Positions 1 to 7,145 of a stretch of 43,537 nucleotides of DNA are shown in pieces. The notes under the pieces were generated by a model, which had not been told where the DNA came from, did no database searches, and was given only the letters and a program-made list of their open reading frames with translations. The translations under genes and the position numbers were made by a program. The stretch covers positions 1 through 43,537 of IMG/VR virus record IMGVR_UViG_3300030117_006642, one strand, 5' to 3'. This DNA is from a virus. Within the stretch, counting starts at the first letter, position 1, and every line of letters starts with the position of its first letter.

Positions 1-1035
1 ATGGGTGACTCATCAAAATACTTAAATGATTTTTCTGATTACCTAAGTGACATAGATTCAGATGATTTTAACTATGAGAAGTACAATCATATAGCATCCA
101 ATAGCGAGCAAGATAGTTTTGATATCGCAGCCGCTCTACAAAAAGCTACAGAAATGAGAGTTAGGTACTTAATCAACATGTATCTTGAGCGAACAGGGAG
201 TCGCAACCTATGCCTATCGGGCGGGGTTGTGTTAAACTGTTTAATGGTCGGAAAAATGCACGAGTGGTTTGATGGGAAAGTTGACAACATTTTTGTTGAT
301 CCTATACCATACGACGCCGGGTTAGCACTTGGCTCTGCACGCTTTCTGTGGCATAAAGTTTTAGGACATCCTAGGATTAAATGGGAGGACAACTCAACAC
401 CTTATTTGGGCGAGAAGCACTCTCTTGATATGATAAATGAGGTATTGGACAATAATGCCGATAAAATAGAGTTTAGAACAGCGTCCGATTCTGAAGTTGT
501 AGATCTACTAATAGATAAAAAGATCGTTTCAGTTTTTGGCGGCAGATCTGAATCAGGCAGAAGAGCCCTTGGAAATCGCAGCATTCTTGCAGACCCCCGA
601 CATTCAGATACAAAAGATATAGTTAATGAGCGCGTAAAGCATCGCCAATGGTATAGACCGTTTGCTCCCTCAATTTTAAGGGAAGAGGTGAGCAATTGGT
701 TTGAAAGGGATATTAGTAGCCCATACATGTCGTTTGCGATCCCCTTTAGAGAGGATAAGAGAGAGTTAGTGCCGGCAGTTGTTCATTTTGACGGGACTGC
801 TAGATTACAAACTGTAACTGAAAACGACAACCCTTGGTACTACAAATTGATCAGCCTATTTAATGACAAAACGGGCGTTCCGATACTTCTTAACACTAGC
901 TTCAACGATCGTGAGCCCATTGTTGAATACCCTGAACACGCTTTGAATTGCTTTTTGGGAACCGAGATTGATTATCTATATTTTTATGAGAAAAATATTC
1001 TAGTTTGGAGAAAAGATGCTAAAGAAGACGGTTAA
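1..1035 (+). CDS. Carbamoyltransferase, NodU/CmcH family (partial, 5' end outside window)
   Basis: C-terminal part of an O-carbamoyltransferase that would transfer a carbamoyl group from carbamoyl phosphate to a sugar hydroxyl. Family motifs are visible: LCLSGGVVLNC (about residues 70-80), the C-terminal domain signature GRRALGNRSILADPR (about 186-200), RPFAPSIL (about 219-226), HFDGTARLQTV (about 264-274) and GVPILLNTSFN (about 294-304). Family members usually have about 570-600 residues; only 344 are present and the N-terminal domain with its metal-binding histidines is missing. The reading frame is open at base 1, so the ATG there is probably an internal Met and the gene continues upstream. 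The 3' end overlaps the next gene by 20 bases. In this setting it could decorate the fucosylated glycan, which is inference. The family call is firm; the sugar acceptor is unknown. Confidence 0.88.
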   Translation: MGDSSKYLNDFSDYLSDIDSDDFNYEKYNHIASNSEQDSFDIAAALQKATEMRVRYLINMYLERTGSRNLCLSGGVVLNCLMVGKMHEWFDGKVDNIFVDPIPYDAGLALGSARFLWHKVLGHPRIKWEDNSTPYLGEKHSLDMINEVLDNNADKIEFRTASDSEVVDLLIDKKIVSVFGGRSESGRRALGNRSILADPRHSDTKDIVNERVKHRQWYRPFAPSILREEVSNWFERDISSPYMSFAIPFREDKRELVPAVVHFDGTARLQTVTENDNPWYYKLISLFNDKTGVPILLNTSFNDREPIVEYPEHALNCFLGTEIDYLYFYEKNILVWRKDAKEDG

Positions 1036-2050
1036 CATAGTTGGCTCCCCAGGCTGGTATGATCAAGAAGAATATGAAGGCGGTATGCGTGGACTACCTC
1101 TTGTTGACTATGAGGTAACTTACGATAAAAAGTCTAACAATCGTTTGACAATCTTTGTTAACAAGAAGGGCATGGAGAAAGCCTCAGAAGTTGAGTCAGA
1201 TACAAAGGTTGCCCTAATATCCGATTGTAGATGGGTTATTCCAGAATACTATGAATATTTTGAAAAAAATCATGAAAAATTTGACCACATAATCACTTAT
1301 GACGATGTGATGATAAAAAACTTCCCCAATAAGGTCTGGATAACGCCAGCTGGCGGAAGCTTTATTTGGCCAAAACATAAGCAGAAGATTCATCCAAAAA
1401 CAAAAGCATGTTCTTATATCGCCTCAACAAAAGACTGGAACCCACTGCAGGTTTTTAGGAAAGGGCTGTTAGGCTATATTGGTAATACGTATGGCAAGTT
1501 TATTGACTTATATGGCACTGGACATAGACCCTTGAAGGACGTTGTGGGTAAAATAGATGGACTTGCTGATTATGCCTTTTCAATCGCTATAGAAAATGTT
1601 GAGTCAGACTATTATTTTTCTGAAAAATTAATAGATTGTTTCTTGGCTGGAACAATACCGGTTTACTTTGGCAATCGCAATTTGTCTAAATATTTTAACA
1701 TGGATGGGATAATTTGCTTAAGACCTGCGATTCATCTTGTTCCCTCTGACTTTAAACTACGTGGGATGAATGAACATGCAGCAGAAACTTGGAAGCGAGA
1801 GGTTTTTCCGACAATAGACCCGGCGAACTTAATTATACGCAACAAAGAAGACCATGGCGTTCAAAGAAGCGTTAGAGCGTTTCCCCCTGTTGATTATGCG
1901 TTAGATTCTAAAGCGTTTTTAAATGAGATAGTTTTAAAACTAAACAATGAAGAATATGCCAGGCGCTTTGAAGCCGTAAAGGAAAATTTTGAATTAGCTA
2001 AAAAGTATATTGATAGCATTAGCTATGCCATAAAGACACATTATGAGTAA
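1016..2050 (+). CDS. Glycosyltransferase family 10 (alpha-1,3/1,4-type fucosyltransferase)
   Basis: Predicted to transfer L-fucose from GDP-L-fucose to a glycan acceptor. The diagnostic GT10 donor-binding block lies at about residues 186-221: YAFSIAIENV, then SEKLIDCFLAGTIPVYFG. In the family the reading is a 'FS(I)A(F)EN...EK..D...AGT(I/V)PVY.G' pattern. The 344-residue length is usual for bacterial GT10 enzymes. No signal peptide or membrane helix is seen, so it should act in the cytoplasm. The start overlaps the carbamoyltransferase by 20 bases and is supported by GGAG at 1007-1010. The donor is made by two genes downstream (2907 and 4697). Linkage (alpha-1,3 is commonest in this family) and acceptor cannot be read from the sequence. 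Confidence 0.88.
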   Translation: MLKKTVNIVGSPGWYDQEEYEGGMRGLPLVDYEVTYDKKSNNRLTIFVNKKGMEKASEVESDTKVALISDCRWVIPEYYEYFEKNHEKFDHIITYDDVMIKNFPNKVWITPAGGSFIWPKHKQKIHPKTKACSYIASTKDWNPLQVFRKGLLGYIGNTYGKFIDLYGTGHRPLKDVVGKIDGLADYAFSIAIENVESDYYFSEKLIDCFLAGTIPVYFGNRNLSKYFNMDGIICLRPAIHLVPSDFKLRGMNEHAAETWKREVFPTIDPANLIIRNKEDHGVQRSVRAFPPVDYALDSKAFLNEIVLKLNNEEYARRFEAVKENFELAKKYIDSISYAIKTHYE

Positions 2051-2085
2051 GATCGGGTACTTTATTTTGCTTTGACCCTTGTTTG

Positions 2086-2115
2086 TTGAAAAATTTAGAT
2101 TTTTTAAGGTATAAT
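2086..2115 (+). promoter_or_regulatory. Sigma70-like promoter in the fucose cassette
   Basis: TTGAAA at 2086-2091 and a perfect TATAAT at 2110-2115 are separated by 18 bases in the 140-base gap between the GT10 gene and the DegT-like gene. This is the longest non-coding gap in the window. It would be read by host RNA polymerase and start a transcript at about 2122, with a leader of about 70 bases before the AAGGA ribosome site (2179-2183) and the ATG at 2191. That would separate the aminotransferase-GMD-GT11-synthase-epimerase genes from the two upstream genes. I see nothing else in 2051-2190: no hairpin terminator and no RNA gene. Confidence 0.6.
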
Positions 2116-2190
2116 AAGGATGTATTTTATGCTCCGCATTTTGGTGAAGTTTAAAGAATATCCAAAAACATAGATTTTAAAGGACAAGAG

Positions 2191-2907
2191 ATGACAGATA
2201 AGAAAGTAAATTATACATCTTGGCCACTTGGTAGGATCCCGTTAGAGTGGCACCGACCTGAGTTAGATCAGCTTCGCGAAGCCGGGTACGAATGGAGTGA
2301 TCCAAGAGATGCTGTTGATATTTTTGAGAAAAAGGTCGCGACGTTTTCTGGCGCTAAATATGGAATTGCCGTGGATTGTTGCTCCAATGGGTTGTTTTTA
2401 TGCCTAAAGTACCTGAAGGCTACAGGTAATATAACCATACCCTCTCAGACTTATGTTTCTGTGCCAATGCAGATAATTCATGCTGGGTGTGGTGTAATCT
2501 TTGAAGACCTACAGTGGTCTGGGATCTATCAACTTAAGCCCTATCCAATTTACGACGGAGCCACCAGATTTACGAAAAATATGTTTGTTGGTGATGACGC
2601 ACTTCAGGTAGTTTCTTTTCAAATTAAAAAGAGGTTGCCAATCGGTCGTGGCGGGATGATACTGACAAATAGCGAGGAAGCATATAACTGGCTAAAGAAA
2701 GCCTCATATGACGGTCGCGACCTGGAAAAGTATTACCCCGAGGATGATTTTGAAATACTAGGGTGGCATATGTATATGACCCCCGAAGATGCCGCTCGCG
2801 GCATTTTATTGATGGACCAGCTACCGGATGTAAATGAAGATTCTGGCGGCTCAGAAAATTATTCAATTTTGTCAGATAAAGAAATTTTTAAGAATAGGAG
2901 ACACTGA
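2191..2907 (+). CDS. Short DegT/DnrJ/EryC1-like sugar aminotransferase
   Basis: Resembles PLP-dependent sugar aminotransferases, which convert keto-sugar nucleotides to amino sugars. Visible parts are the cofactor-phosphate region KYGIAVDCCSNGLFL (about residues 54-68), an aspartate in YDGATRF (D122) at the place of the family's PLP-ring-binding Asp, and VVSFQIKKRLPIGRGG (140-155), in which K147 lines up with the Schiff-base lysine of the SFHxxK...GEGG motif. At 238 residues it is far shorter than the usual 370-400: the stretch between the cofactor strands is reduced and the C-terminal small domain is nearly absent. It starts after AAGGA at 2179-2183 and its TGA overlaps the ATG of GMD. A GDP-4-keto-6-deoxymannose (perosamine-type) substrate would fit the neighbour, but loss of aminotransferase activity is also possible. 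Confidence 0.7.
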   Translation: MTDKKVNYTSWPLGRIPLEWHRPELDQLREAGYEWSDPRDAVDIFEKKVATFSGAKYGIAVDCCSNGLFLCLKYLKATGNITIPSQTYVSVPMQIIHAGCGVIFEDLQWSGIYQLKPYPIYDGATRFTKNMFVGDDALQVVSFQIKKRLPIGRGGMILTNSEEAYNWLKKASYDGRDLEKYYPEDDFEILGWHMYMTPEDAARGILLMDQLPDVNEDSGGSENYSILSDKEIFKNRRH

Positions 2908-3875
2908 TGACAAAGAAGGCGTTAATTACAGGAATTGCAGGACAGGATGGGAGTTACTTAACTGAGTACCTATTGGGTCTTGGATATGAGGTTTACGGCG
3001 TTGTTCGTAGAAGTTCTGTCTCTGAGAACCAAGATAGCCGCTTACGACACCTAAGACATAGGATTAAGACTTATTACGGAGACTTGCTTGATGTCCCGTC
3101 TTTAACACGAATCATGATGGAGGTCATGCCTGACGAGATTTATAATCTTGGGGCAATGAGTCACGTTAGGGTTAGTTTTGATGTTCCATCATTTACAATT
3201 AAAACTAATGCACTAGGTGTTTTGAACCTTCTGGAGGTTTATCGCACAGTTTGTCCAAATGCTAAGTTTTATCAAGCCAGTTCTTCAGAGATGTTTGGAA
3301 ATTCAGTGGACGAAGACGGTGTTCAGCGACTTACCACACCAATGACTCCAGTTAGCCCATATGGCTGCGCCAAGGTCATGGGTTATAATTTGGTTCGCCA
3401 CTATAGGCATGCGTATGGACTGCACGCCTGTAACGGAGTTCTGTTTAATCATGAGTCTCCTCGGCGAGGATCAAATTTTGTAACAAATAAAGTGGTTAAG
3501 ACTGCTGTTGAGATTAAGAAGGGCATGCGAGATAAGCTAGAGCTTGGAAACATGGATTCATATCGCGACTGGGGGCACTCAAAAGATTATGTTAGGGCTA
3601 TGCACCAGATTATCAATCATGATGAACCAACCGAGTTTATTGTAGCCACCGGCAGAACTCACTCTGTGCGTGATCTCTGCGCGCATGTTTTTGGTTATCT
3701 CAACATGAATTATGAAGACTATGTTGTACAAAATCCCATCTACATGAGACCGGAGGAGCTTCGTTATCTTAAGGGAGACCCGTCAAAGGCACAACAAATT
3801 CTTAACTGGAAGCCAGAGTACACCTTTGAGAGCATGATGAACGAGATGGTAGATTATTGGATGGAAATATTGTAG
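2907..3875 (+). CDS. gmd: GDP-mannose 4,6-dehydratase
   Basis: Converts GDP-D-mannose to GDP-4-keto-6-deoxy-D-mannose, the first committed step to GDP-L-fucose. It is an extended short-chain dehydrogenase/reductase in the cytoplasm using NADP(H). The nucleotide-binding loop TGIAGQDG is at residues 8-15. The catalytic set is ASSSEMFG (124-131, with S126 and E128 in the Thr/Ser-Glu positions) plus Y152-x3-K156 in SPYGCAKV. The family-specific RDWGHSKDYVRAMH lies near residue 213. Length (322) is a little shorter than the common 345-370, with two extra residues between the Glu and the Tyr. The ATG overlaps the preceding stop (TGATG), which implies translational coupling. GDP-mannose itself must come from the host, since no ManB or ManC is in the window. 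Confidence 0.95.
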   Translation: MTKKALITGIAGQDGSYLTEYLLGLGYEVYGVVRRSSVSENQDSRLRHLRHRIKTYYGDLLDVPSLTRIMMEVMPDEIYNLGAMSHVRVSFDVPSFTIKTNALGVLNLLEVYRTVCPNAKFYQASSSEMFGNSVDEDGVQRLTTPMTPVSPYGCAKVMGYNLVRHYRHAYGLHACNGVLFNHESPRRGSNFVTNKVVKTAVEIKKGMRDKLELGNMDSYRDWGHSKDYVRAMHQIINHDEPTEFIVATGRTHSVRDLCAHVFGYLNMNYEDYVVQNPIYMRPEELRYLKGDPSKAQQILNWKPEYTFESMMNEMVDYWMEIL

Positions 3876-3879
3876 AAAC

Positions 3880-4695
3880 ATGATTACTTGTGATGTAATT
3901 GGCGCCGCCCCTGCAAACCCAGGTCTGGGAAATCAGCTTTTCACGATAGCTGCTACCGTTTCCTTGGCTCTAGACAATGATGCTGTTGCTGTCTTTCCAG
4001 ACTTGCTACATCCTCCTTATAGGTTTTATGGCGAGACAATTTTTCACAAGCTAAATCACGGGACTGACAAAGGATTTGTTAAATACTTATACCAAGAAGA
4101 GCCATATACTAGCACAATATTTAATAAGATCCCATATATTGATGGTTTATGCCTAAGAGGATATTTCCAGTCTTACAAATACTTTTATCACAATTTGAAA
4201 AAAATAAGAGAATTATTTGTTATGCCACAGGAAATTTTAGAGACAATAAATGAAAAATATAATAATGTTTTTTGCTTTGATGATTCAGTTTCTTTGCATG
4301 TTCGCCGTGGCGATTATGTAAAAATGTCTGACAAATACACTTCTTTGGGTGACACATATTACAATAAAGCATTATCCAAAATTGAAGATTATTCCAAAGT
4401 GATAGTATTTAGTGACGATATAGATTGGTGTCGTAAGGAGTTTCTTGTAAACCACCAAGACCGAAAACACTTTGAGTTTATTGACGGCGAGTTAGACGTA
4501 ACCGATCTTTACTTGATGTCTAAGATTAAAAATAACATCATAGCGAATTCCACGTTTTCTTGGTGGGGCGCGATGCTCAACAGCAATGAAGATAAACAAG
4601 TAATTGCTCCTTGGGAGTGGTTTGGACCAAGCAGAGTTAAAGATAACCGATCTGAGACGACAGACCTAATACCAGCAGAATGGAAAAGAATATAA
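3880..4695 (+). CDS. Glycosyltransferase family 11 (alpha-1,2-type fucosyltransferase)
   Basis: Second fucosyltransferase of the cassette, of a fold family different from the GT10 enzyme. GT11 signatures are in order: GLGNQLF near the N-terminus (residues 15-21), HVRRGDYV (H140 onward, the donor-binding HxRRGDY motif), VIVFSDDIDWC (about 184-194) and DLYLMSK followed by IIANSTFSWWGAML (220-233). Length 271 is typical. It lies between GMD and the GDP-fucose synthase with gaps of 4 and 1 bases, so it is co-expressed with the enzymes that make its donor. The ribosome site is weak (GGA near 3861), suggesting coupling. Family call firm; the acceptor sugar is unknown, though alpha-1,2 linkage to galactose is common in this family. 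Confidence 0.9.
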   Translation: MITCDVIGAAPANPGLGNQLFTIAATVSLALDNDAVAVFPDLLHPPYRFYGETIFHKLNHGTDKGFVKYLYQEEPYTSTIFNKIPYIDGLCLRGYFQSYKYFYHNLKKIRELFVMPQEILETINEKYNNVFCFDDSVSLHVRRGDYVKMSDKYTSLGDTYYNKALSKIEDYSKVIVFSDDIDWCRKEFLVNHQDRKHFEFIDGELDVTDLYLMSKIKNNIIANSTFSWWGAMLNSNEDKQVIAPWEWFGPSRVKDNRSETTDLIPAEWKRI

Positions 4696-4696
4696 A

Positions 4697-5614
4697 ATGA
4701 CAAAGATATTGGTCACTGGCGGCACCGGGATGGTTGGCACTGCCTTGCAGGAGGTTCTAAAAGACGCTATTTTTCTCTCTTCCAAAGATGCCAATCTAGT
4801 TCGCCAAGAGGAGGCGGAAAGAGTTTTTCAAGAGATAAGACCAGAAAAGGTTATTCACTTAGCTGCTCGCGTCGGCGGAGTAAAAGCCAATATGGATAAT
4901 TTAGGACTATTCTTTTATGAAAATTTAATGATAAACACAAATGTGTTAGAATGTTGTAGGAAGACCGGCGTTGAGAAGGTTCTGTCTCTGTTAAGCACAT
5001 GTGTCTATCCTGACATAGCTGAGTACCCCCTAAGAGAGAAGGTTATGCACTCTGGTCCTCCACATCCTACAAACTATGGCTACGCATATGCAAAGCGAAT
5101 GCTAGAGGTTCAAACAAGAACATATAGGGAGCAATACGGATGTAATTATACAACAGCTATACCTAACAATCTGTTTGGTGAGAATGACTACTTTGATCTA
5201 GAAAACTCTCACGTTATACCAGCAATGATTAGGAAGATCTATGAGGCACGGGAGAGTGATCAAAACGTTCAGCTGTGGGGCGATGGAAACGTATACAGAG
5301 AGTTTACTTACTCAAAAGATATGGCTAAAATATTAGAATTTTTACTAAAAGAATATGATAGCCCAGATCCAATAAACATTGGTAACACCAAAGAATATAA
5401 GATAAAAGATGTAGCAAATACCATTGCTGACATTTTACATTTTCAGAATGAAATAGTCTGGGATACGACAAAACCAAAGGGACAGATAAAGAAGCCATCC
5501 GATGGATCTAAACTGAGAGACATTGGGTGGAACAACTACACAGAATTTTCTGACGCACTAACGAGTACATGTGAGTGGTTTGAGTCAAACTACAATGAAA
5601 TAAGAGGAAAATAA
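4697..5614 (+). CDS. fcl: GDP-L-fucose synthase (epimerase/reductase)
   Basis: Converts GDP-4-keto-6-deoxymannose to GDP-L-fucose by 3,5-epimerisation and NADPH reduction. Motifs: TGGTGMVG (residues 7-14), HLAARVGGVKAN (about 55-66), the serine-containing LLSTCVYPD (about 98-106), Y129-x3-K133 in GYAYAKRM, and H172 in SHVIPAM, at the position of the family's general acid/base His. Length 305 is normal. From memory, blocks such as GYAYAKRM, GPPHPTNYGY and WDTTKPKGQ(I)KK look closer to the animal GFUS/TSTA3 type than to the E. coli WcaG type; this needs a tree. The stop overlaps the next ATG by one base. Confidence 0.93.
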   Translation: MTKILVTGGTGMVGTALQEVLKDAIFLSSKDANLVRQEEAERVFQEIRPEKVIHLAARVGGVKANMDNLGLFFYENLMINTNVLECCRKTGVEKVLSLLSTCVYPDIAEYPLREKVMHSGPPHPTNYGYAYAKRMLEVQTRTYREQYGCNYTTAIPNNLFGENDYFDLENSHVIPAMIRKIYEARESDQNVQLWGDGNVYREFTYSKDMAKILEFLLKEYDSPDPINIGNTKEYKIKDVANTIADILHFQNEIVWDTTKPKGQIKKPSDGSKLRDIGWNNYTEFSDALTSTCEWFESNYNEIRGK

Positions 5615-6474
5615 TGAAAAGAGTATTAGTCACAGGGGGTCTAGGATTTATTGGATCAAACTTAGTTGACATTTTAAAGGAAAATTATACTTGTGAGGTA
5701 ATCGTACTAGACAACCTGATATCAGACTCAAGTAGTCAAGAGTACATGAGGAATGATGTTGAGTATTGGATAGATGATATAAGAAATCTAAATAATGGCA
5801 AATATGACAGAGAGGTGGATACAATATTTCACCTAGCTGCACTAGCTAGAATTCAACCAAGTTTTGAAAAACCACTAGAGACAATTAATGTAGACTCCTA
5901 TGGCACAGCTGAGGTGTGTGAATATGCACGAAGAAACGGATCAAAGGTTGTTTATGCTGGCTCTAGTTCTTTTTATGGAGGACCCTATCTAAATCCTTAT
6001 GCATTTGCGAAATGGCAAGGCGAGGAGATGTGCCAGCTTTATTCAAAATGCTTTGGTGTGAATACAGCGATCGCCAGATTCTTTAATGTATACGGAGTAA
6101 GGCAGCCAGAGAGTGGACCATACGCTACAGTTGTTGGTATTTTTGAAAAACTATATAGAGAGGGGAAGCCCTTAACTATCACTGGCGATGGGGAGCAGAG
6201 AAGAGACTTTACCCACGTTAATGATATCTGTAATGGCTTGATACAAATTTCTAAGGGTGATTGGAGTGGGGAAATTTTTAATCTTGGAACGTCCACAAAC
6301 CACTCAATTAACGAATTGGCAGCGCTATTCGCAGGTAGTCAAACAGCATACATACCAGCAAGACCTGGCGAAGCAAGGAACACGTTAGCTGATATATCTG
6401 AGACTACAAAAAAGACAGACTGGAAGCCAAATTATAAATTAGAGGATTATATCCTCTCTACAACAAATAAATGA
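5614..6474 (+). CDS. Compact NAD-dependent sugar epimerase/dehydratase (GalE-like extended SDR)
   Basis: Extended short-chain dehydrogenase/reductase acting on a nucleotide sugar. Seen: TGGLGFIG (residues 7-14) for NAD binding, FHLAALARIQPS (about 71-82), the serine motif AGSSSFYGG, and Y129-x3-K133 in NPYAFAKWQ, followed by RFFNVYGVRQ and GDGEQRRDFTHVNDI, which are typical of UDP-sugar 4-epimerases. It has 286 residues against about 310-340 in the family; most of the loss is between the SSS motif and the catalytic Tyr, where about 15 residues are missing. The exact substrate cannot be set: UDP-glucose/UDP-galactose or UDP-GlcNAc type are all possible. It ends the tightly packed glycan cassette. 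Confidence 0.85.
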   Translation: MKRVLVTGGLGFIGSNLVDILKENYTCEVIVLDNLISDSSSQEYMRNDVEYWIDDIRNLNNGKYDREVDTIFHLAALARIQPSFEKPLETINVDSYGTAEVCEYARRNGSKVVYAGSSSFYGGPYLNPYAFAKWQGEEMCQLYSKCFGVNTAIARFFNVYGVRQPESGPYATVVGIFEKLYREGKPLTITGDGEQRRDFTHVNDICNGLIQISKGDWSGEIFNLGTSTNHSINELAALFAGSQTAYIPARPGEARNTLADISETTKKTDWKPNYKLEDYILSTTNK

Positions 6475-6487
6475 AAGGAAATTTAGT

Positions 6488-6643
6488 ATGACAAACGAGC
6501 AAGTTAGAAATCTACAGACTAGAATTGCAGACCTAGCAGATAAGGTGGCAGTCTTAGAGGGTCAATTTAGAGTAACCCAAAATAGACTAAAGCAAGACAT
6601 GAGCCGTCTAATCCAAATGGTTGAGAATAACAAGAATAGCTAG
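6488..6643 (+). CDS. 51-residue coiled-coil protein
   Basis: Small open frame of 51 codons with ATG at 6488 and TAG at 6641-6643. It has a good ribosome site, AAAGGAA at 6474-6480, seven bases upstream. The translation begins MTNEQVRNLQTRIADLADKV and continues as a charged helix with leucine/isoleucine/valine heptads (L9, I13, L16, V20, L23), ending in NNKNS, so a short parallel coiled coil is likely. It fills the gap between the glycan cassette and the late-sigma cluster. No function recognised. The ribosome site, heptads and fit between neighbours support it as a real gene. Confidence 0.65.
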   Translation: MTNEQVRNLQTRIADLADKVAVLEGQFRVTQNRLKQDMSRLIQMVENNKNS

Positions 6644-6661
6644 AAAGAGAGGAAAAGTAAA

Positions 6662-6883
6662 ATGGAATTAAAAAGTTTTAATTTGTCCGACCAGGCTTTG
6701 GGAGCAGTAATGATGGCTCTCCAGAAGTCTTTGATGGAGCAATCGGACATTGTTCCAGTTTTAAAAGATTTTGATTTTATTCCAACAGAGGACGGTCTTA
6801 TCGTAAAGAACCCGCCCCTGGTTAAGATGGAAGCAGAAGGAATGGCACTTTACGAACAGACTGACGATACTGAGAACGAATAA
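6662..6883 (+). CDS. 73-residue phage protein of unknown function
   Basis: I do not recognise a defined domain. The protein starts MELKSFNLSDQALGAVMM, has an amphipathic helix with ALQKSLMEQSDIVPVLKDF, a short beta-like GLIVKNPPLVKM stretch, and an acidic tail ending TDDTENE. There are no cysteines and no membrane helix. The start is supported by AGAGAGGAAAAG at 6645-6656. The stop TAA directly abuts the TTG start of the zinc-ribbon gene, so the two are probably co-translated. From memory, similar small proteins are found beside the late sigma gene in marine T4-like phages, but I cannot verify this here. Confidence 0.75.
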   Translation: MELKSFNLSDQALGAVMMALQKSLMEQSDIVPVLKDFDFIPTEDGLIVKNPPLVKMEAEGMALYEQTDDTENE

Positions 6884-7144
6884 TTGCCAACATATACTTA
6901 CAGATGCGAAAAGTGTGATTTAACATTTGAGGAGTTTCACTCTATGAGCGAGACGGTGGATTACTGTAAATCTTGTGATCCACCCTCTCCTGTCAAGAAA
7001 GTGTTATCAAAAAACTTTAATATCAAGCGTGGCAAAAAAACAGACAATAAAAAGCCGGGTAAGATTGTAAATGAGTATATACAAGAAGCCCAAAGAGAAC
7101 TAAAAGAGGAGAAAGATCGCCTCTCCAAGGAAGAGTACGTGTAA
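6884..7144 (+). CDS. FmdB-type zinc-ribbon protein (TTG start)
   Basis: An 86-residue protein starting with MPTYTYRCEKC, the hallmark N-terminus of FmdB-family zinc ribbons. The zinc ligands are C8-x2-C11 and C28-x2-C31. The rest is a basic segment (NIKRGKKTDNKKPGK) and a charged helix (EAQRELKEEKDRL). The start codon is TTG at 6884, immediately after the previous stop; it is chosen because the family conserves the MP(T)YxYRC start and there is no in-frame ATG before the first cysteine pair. A ribosome site is poor (GAG near 6872), which fits reinitiation. Role unknown: a DNA- or polymerase-binding regulator is plausible given the late sigma gene two genes downstream, but that is inference. 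Confidence 0.82.
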   Translation: MPTYTYRCEKCDLTFEEFHSMSETVDYCKSCDPPSPVKKVLSKNFNIKRGKKTDNKKPGKIVNEYIQEAQRELKEEKDRLSKEEYV

Positions 7145-7145
7145 A

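Noticed and set aside
2120-2173. 17-codon open frame that could be a leader peptide before the DegT-like gene
   Set aside because: Its ATG lies at or before the transcript start predicted from TATAAT at 2110-2115, and the composition shows no attenuator-like codon run or following hairpin.
1-6474. Reading the left end as a bacterial polysaccharide locus
   Set aside because: The same strand, the same tight packing and direct continuation into gp55 and baseplate genes favour one phage genome. Misassembly cannot be fully excluded without read data.
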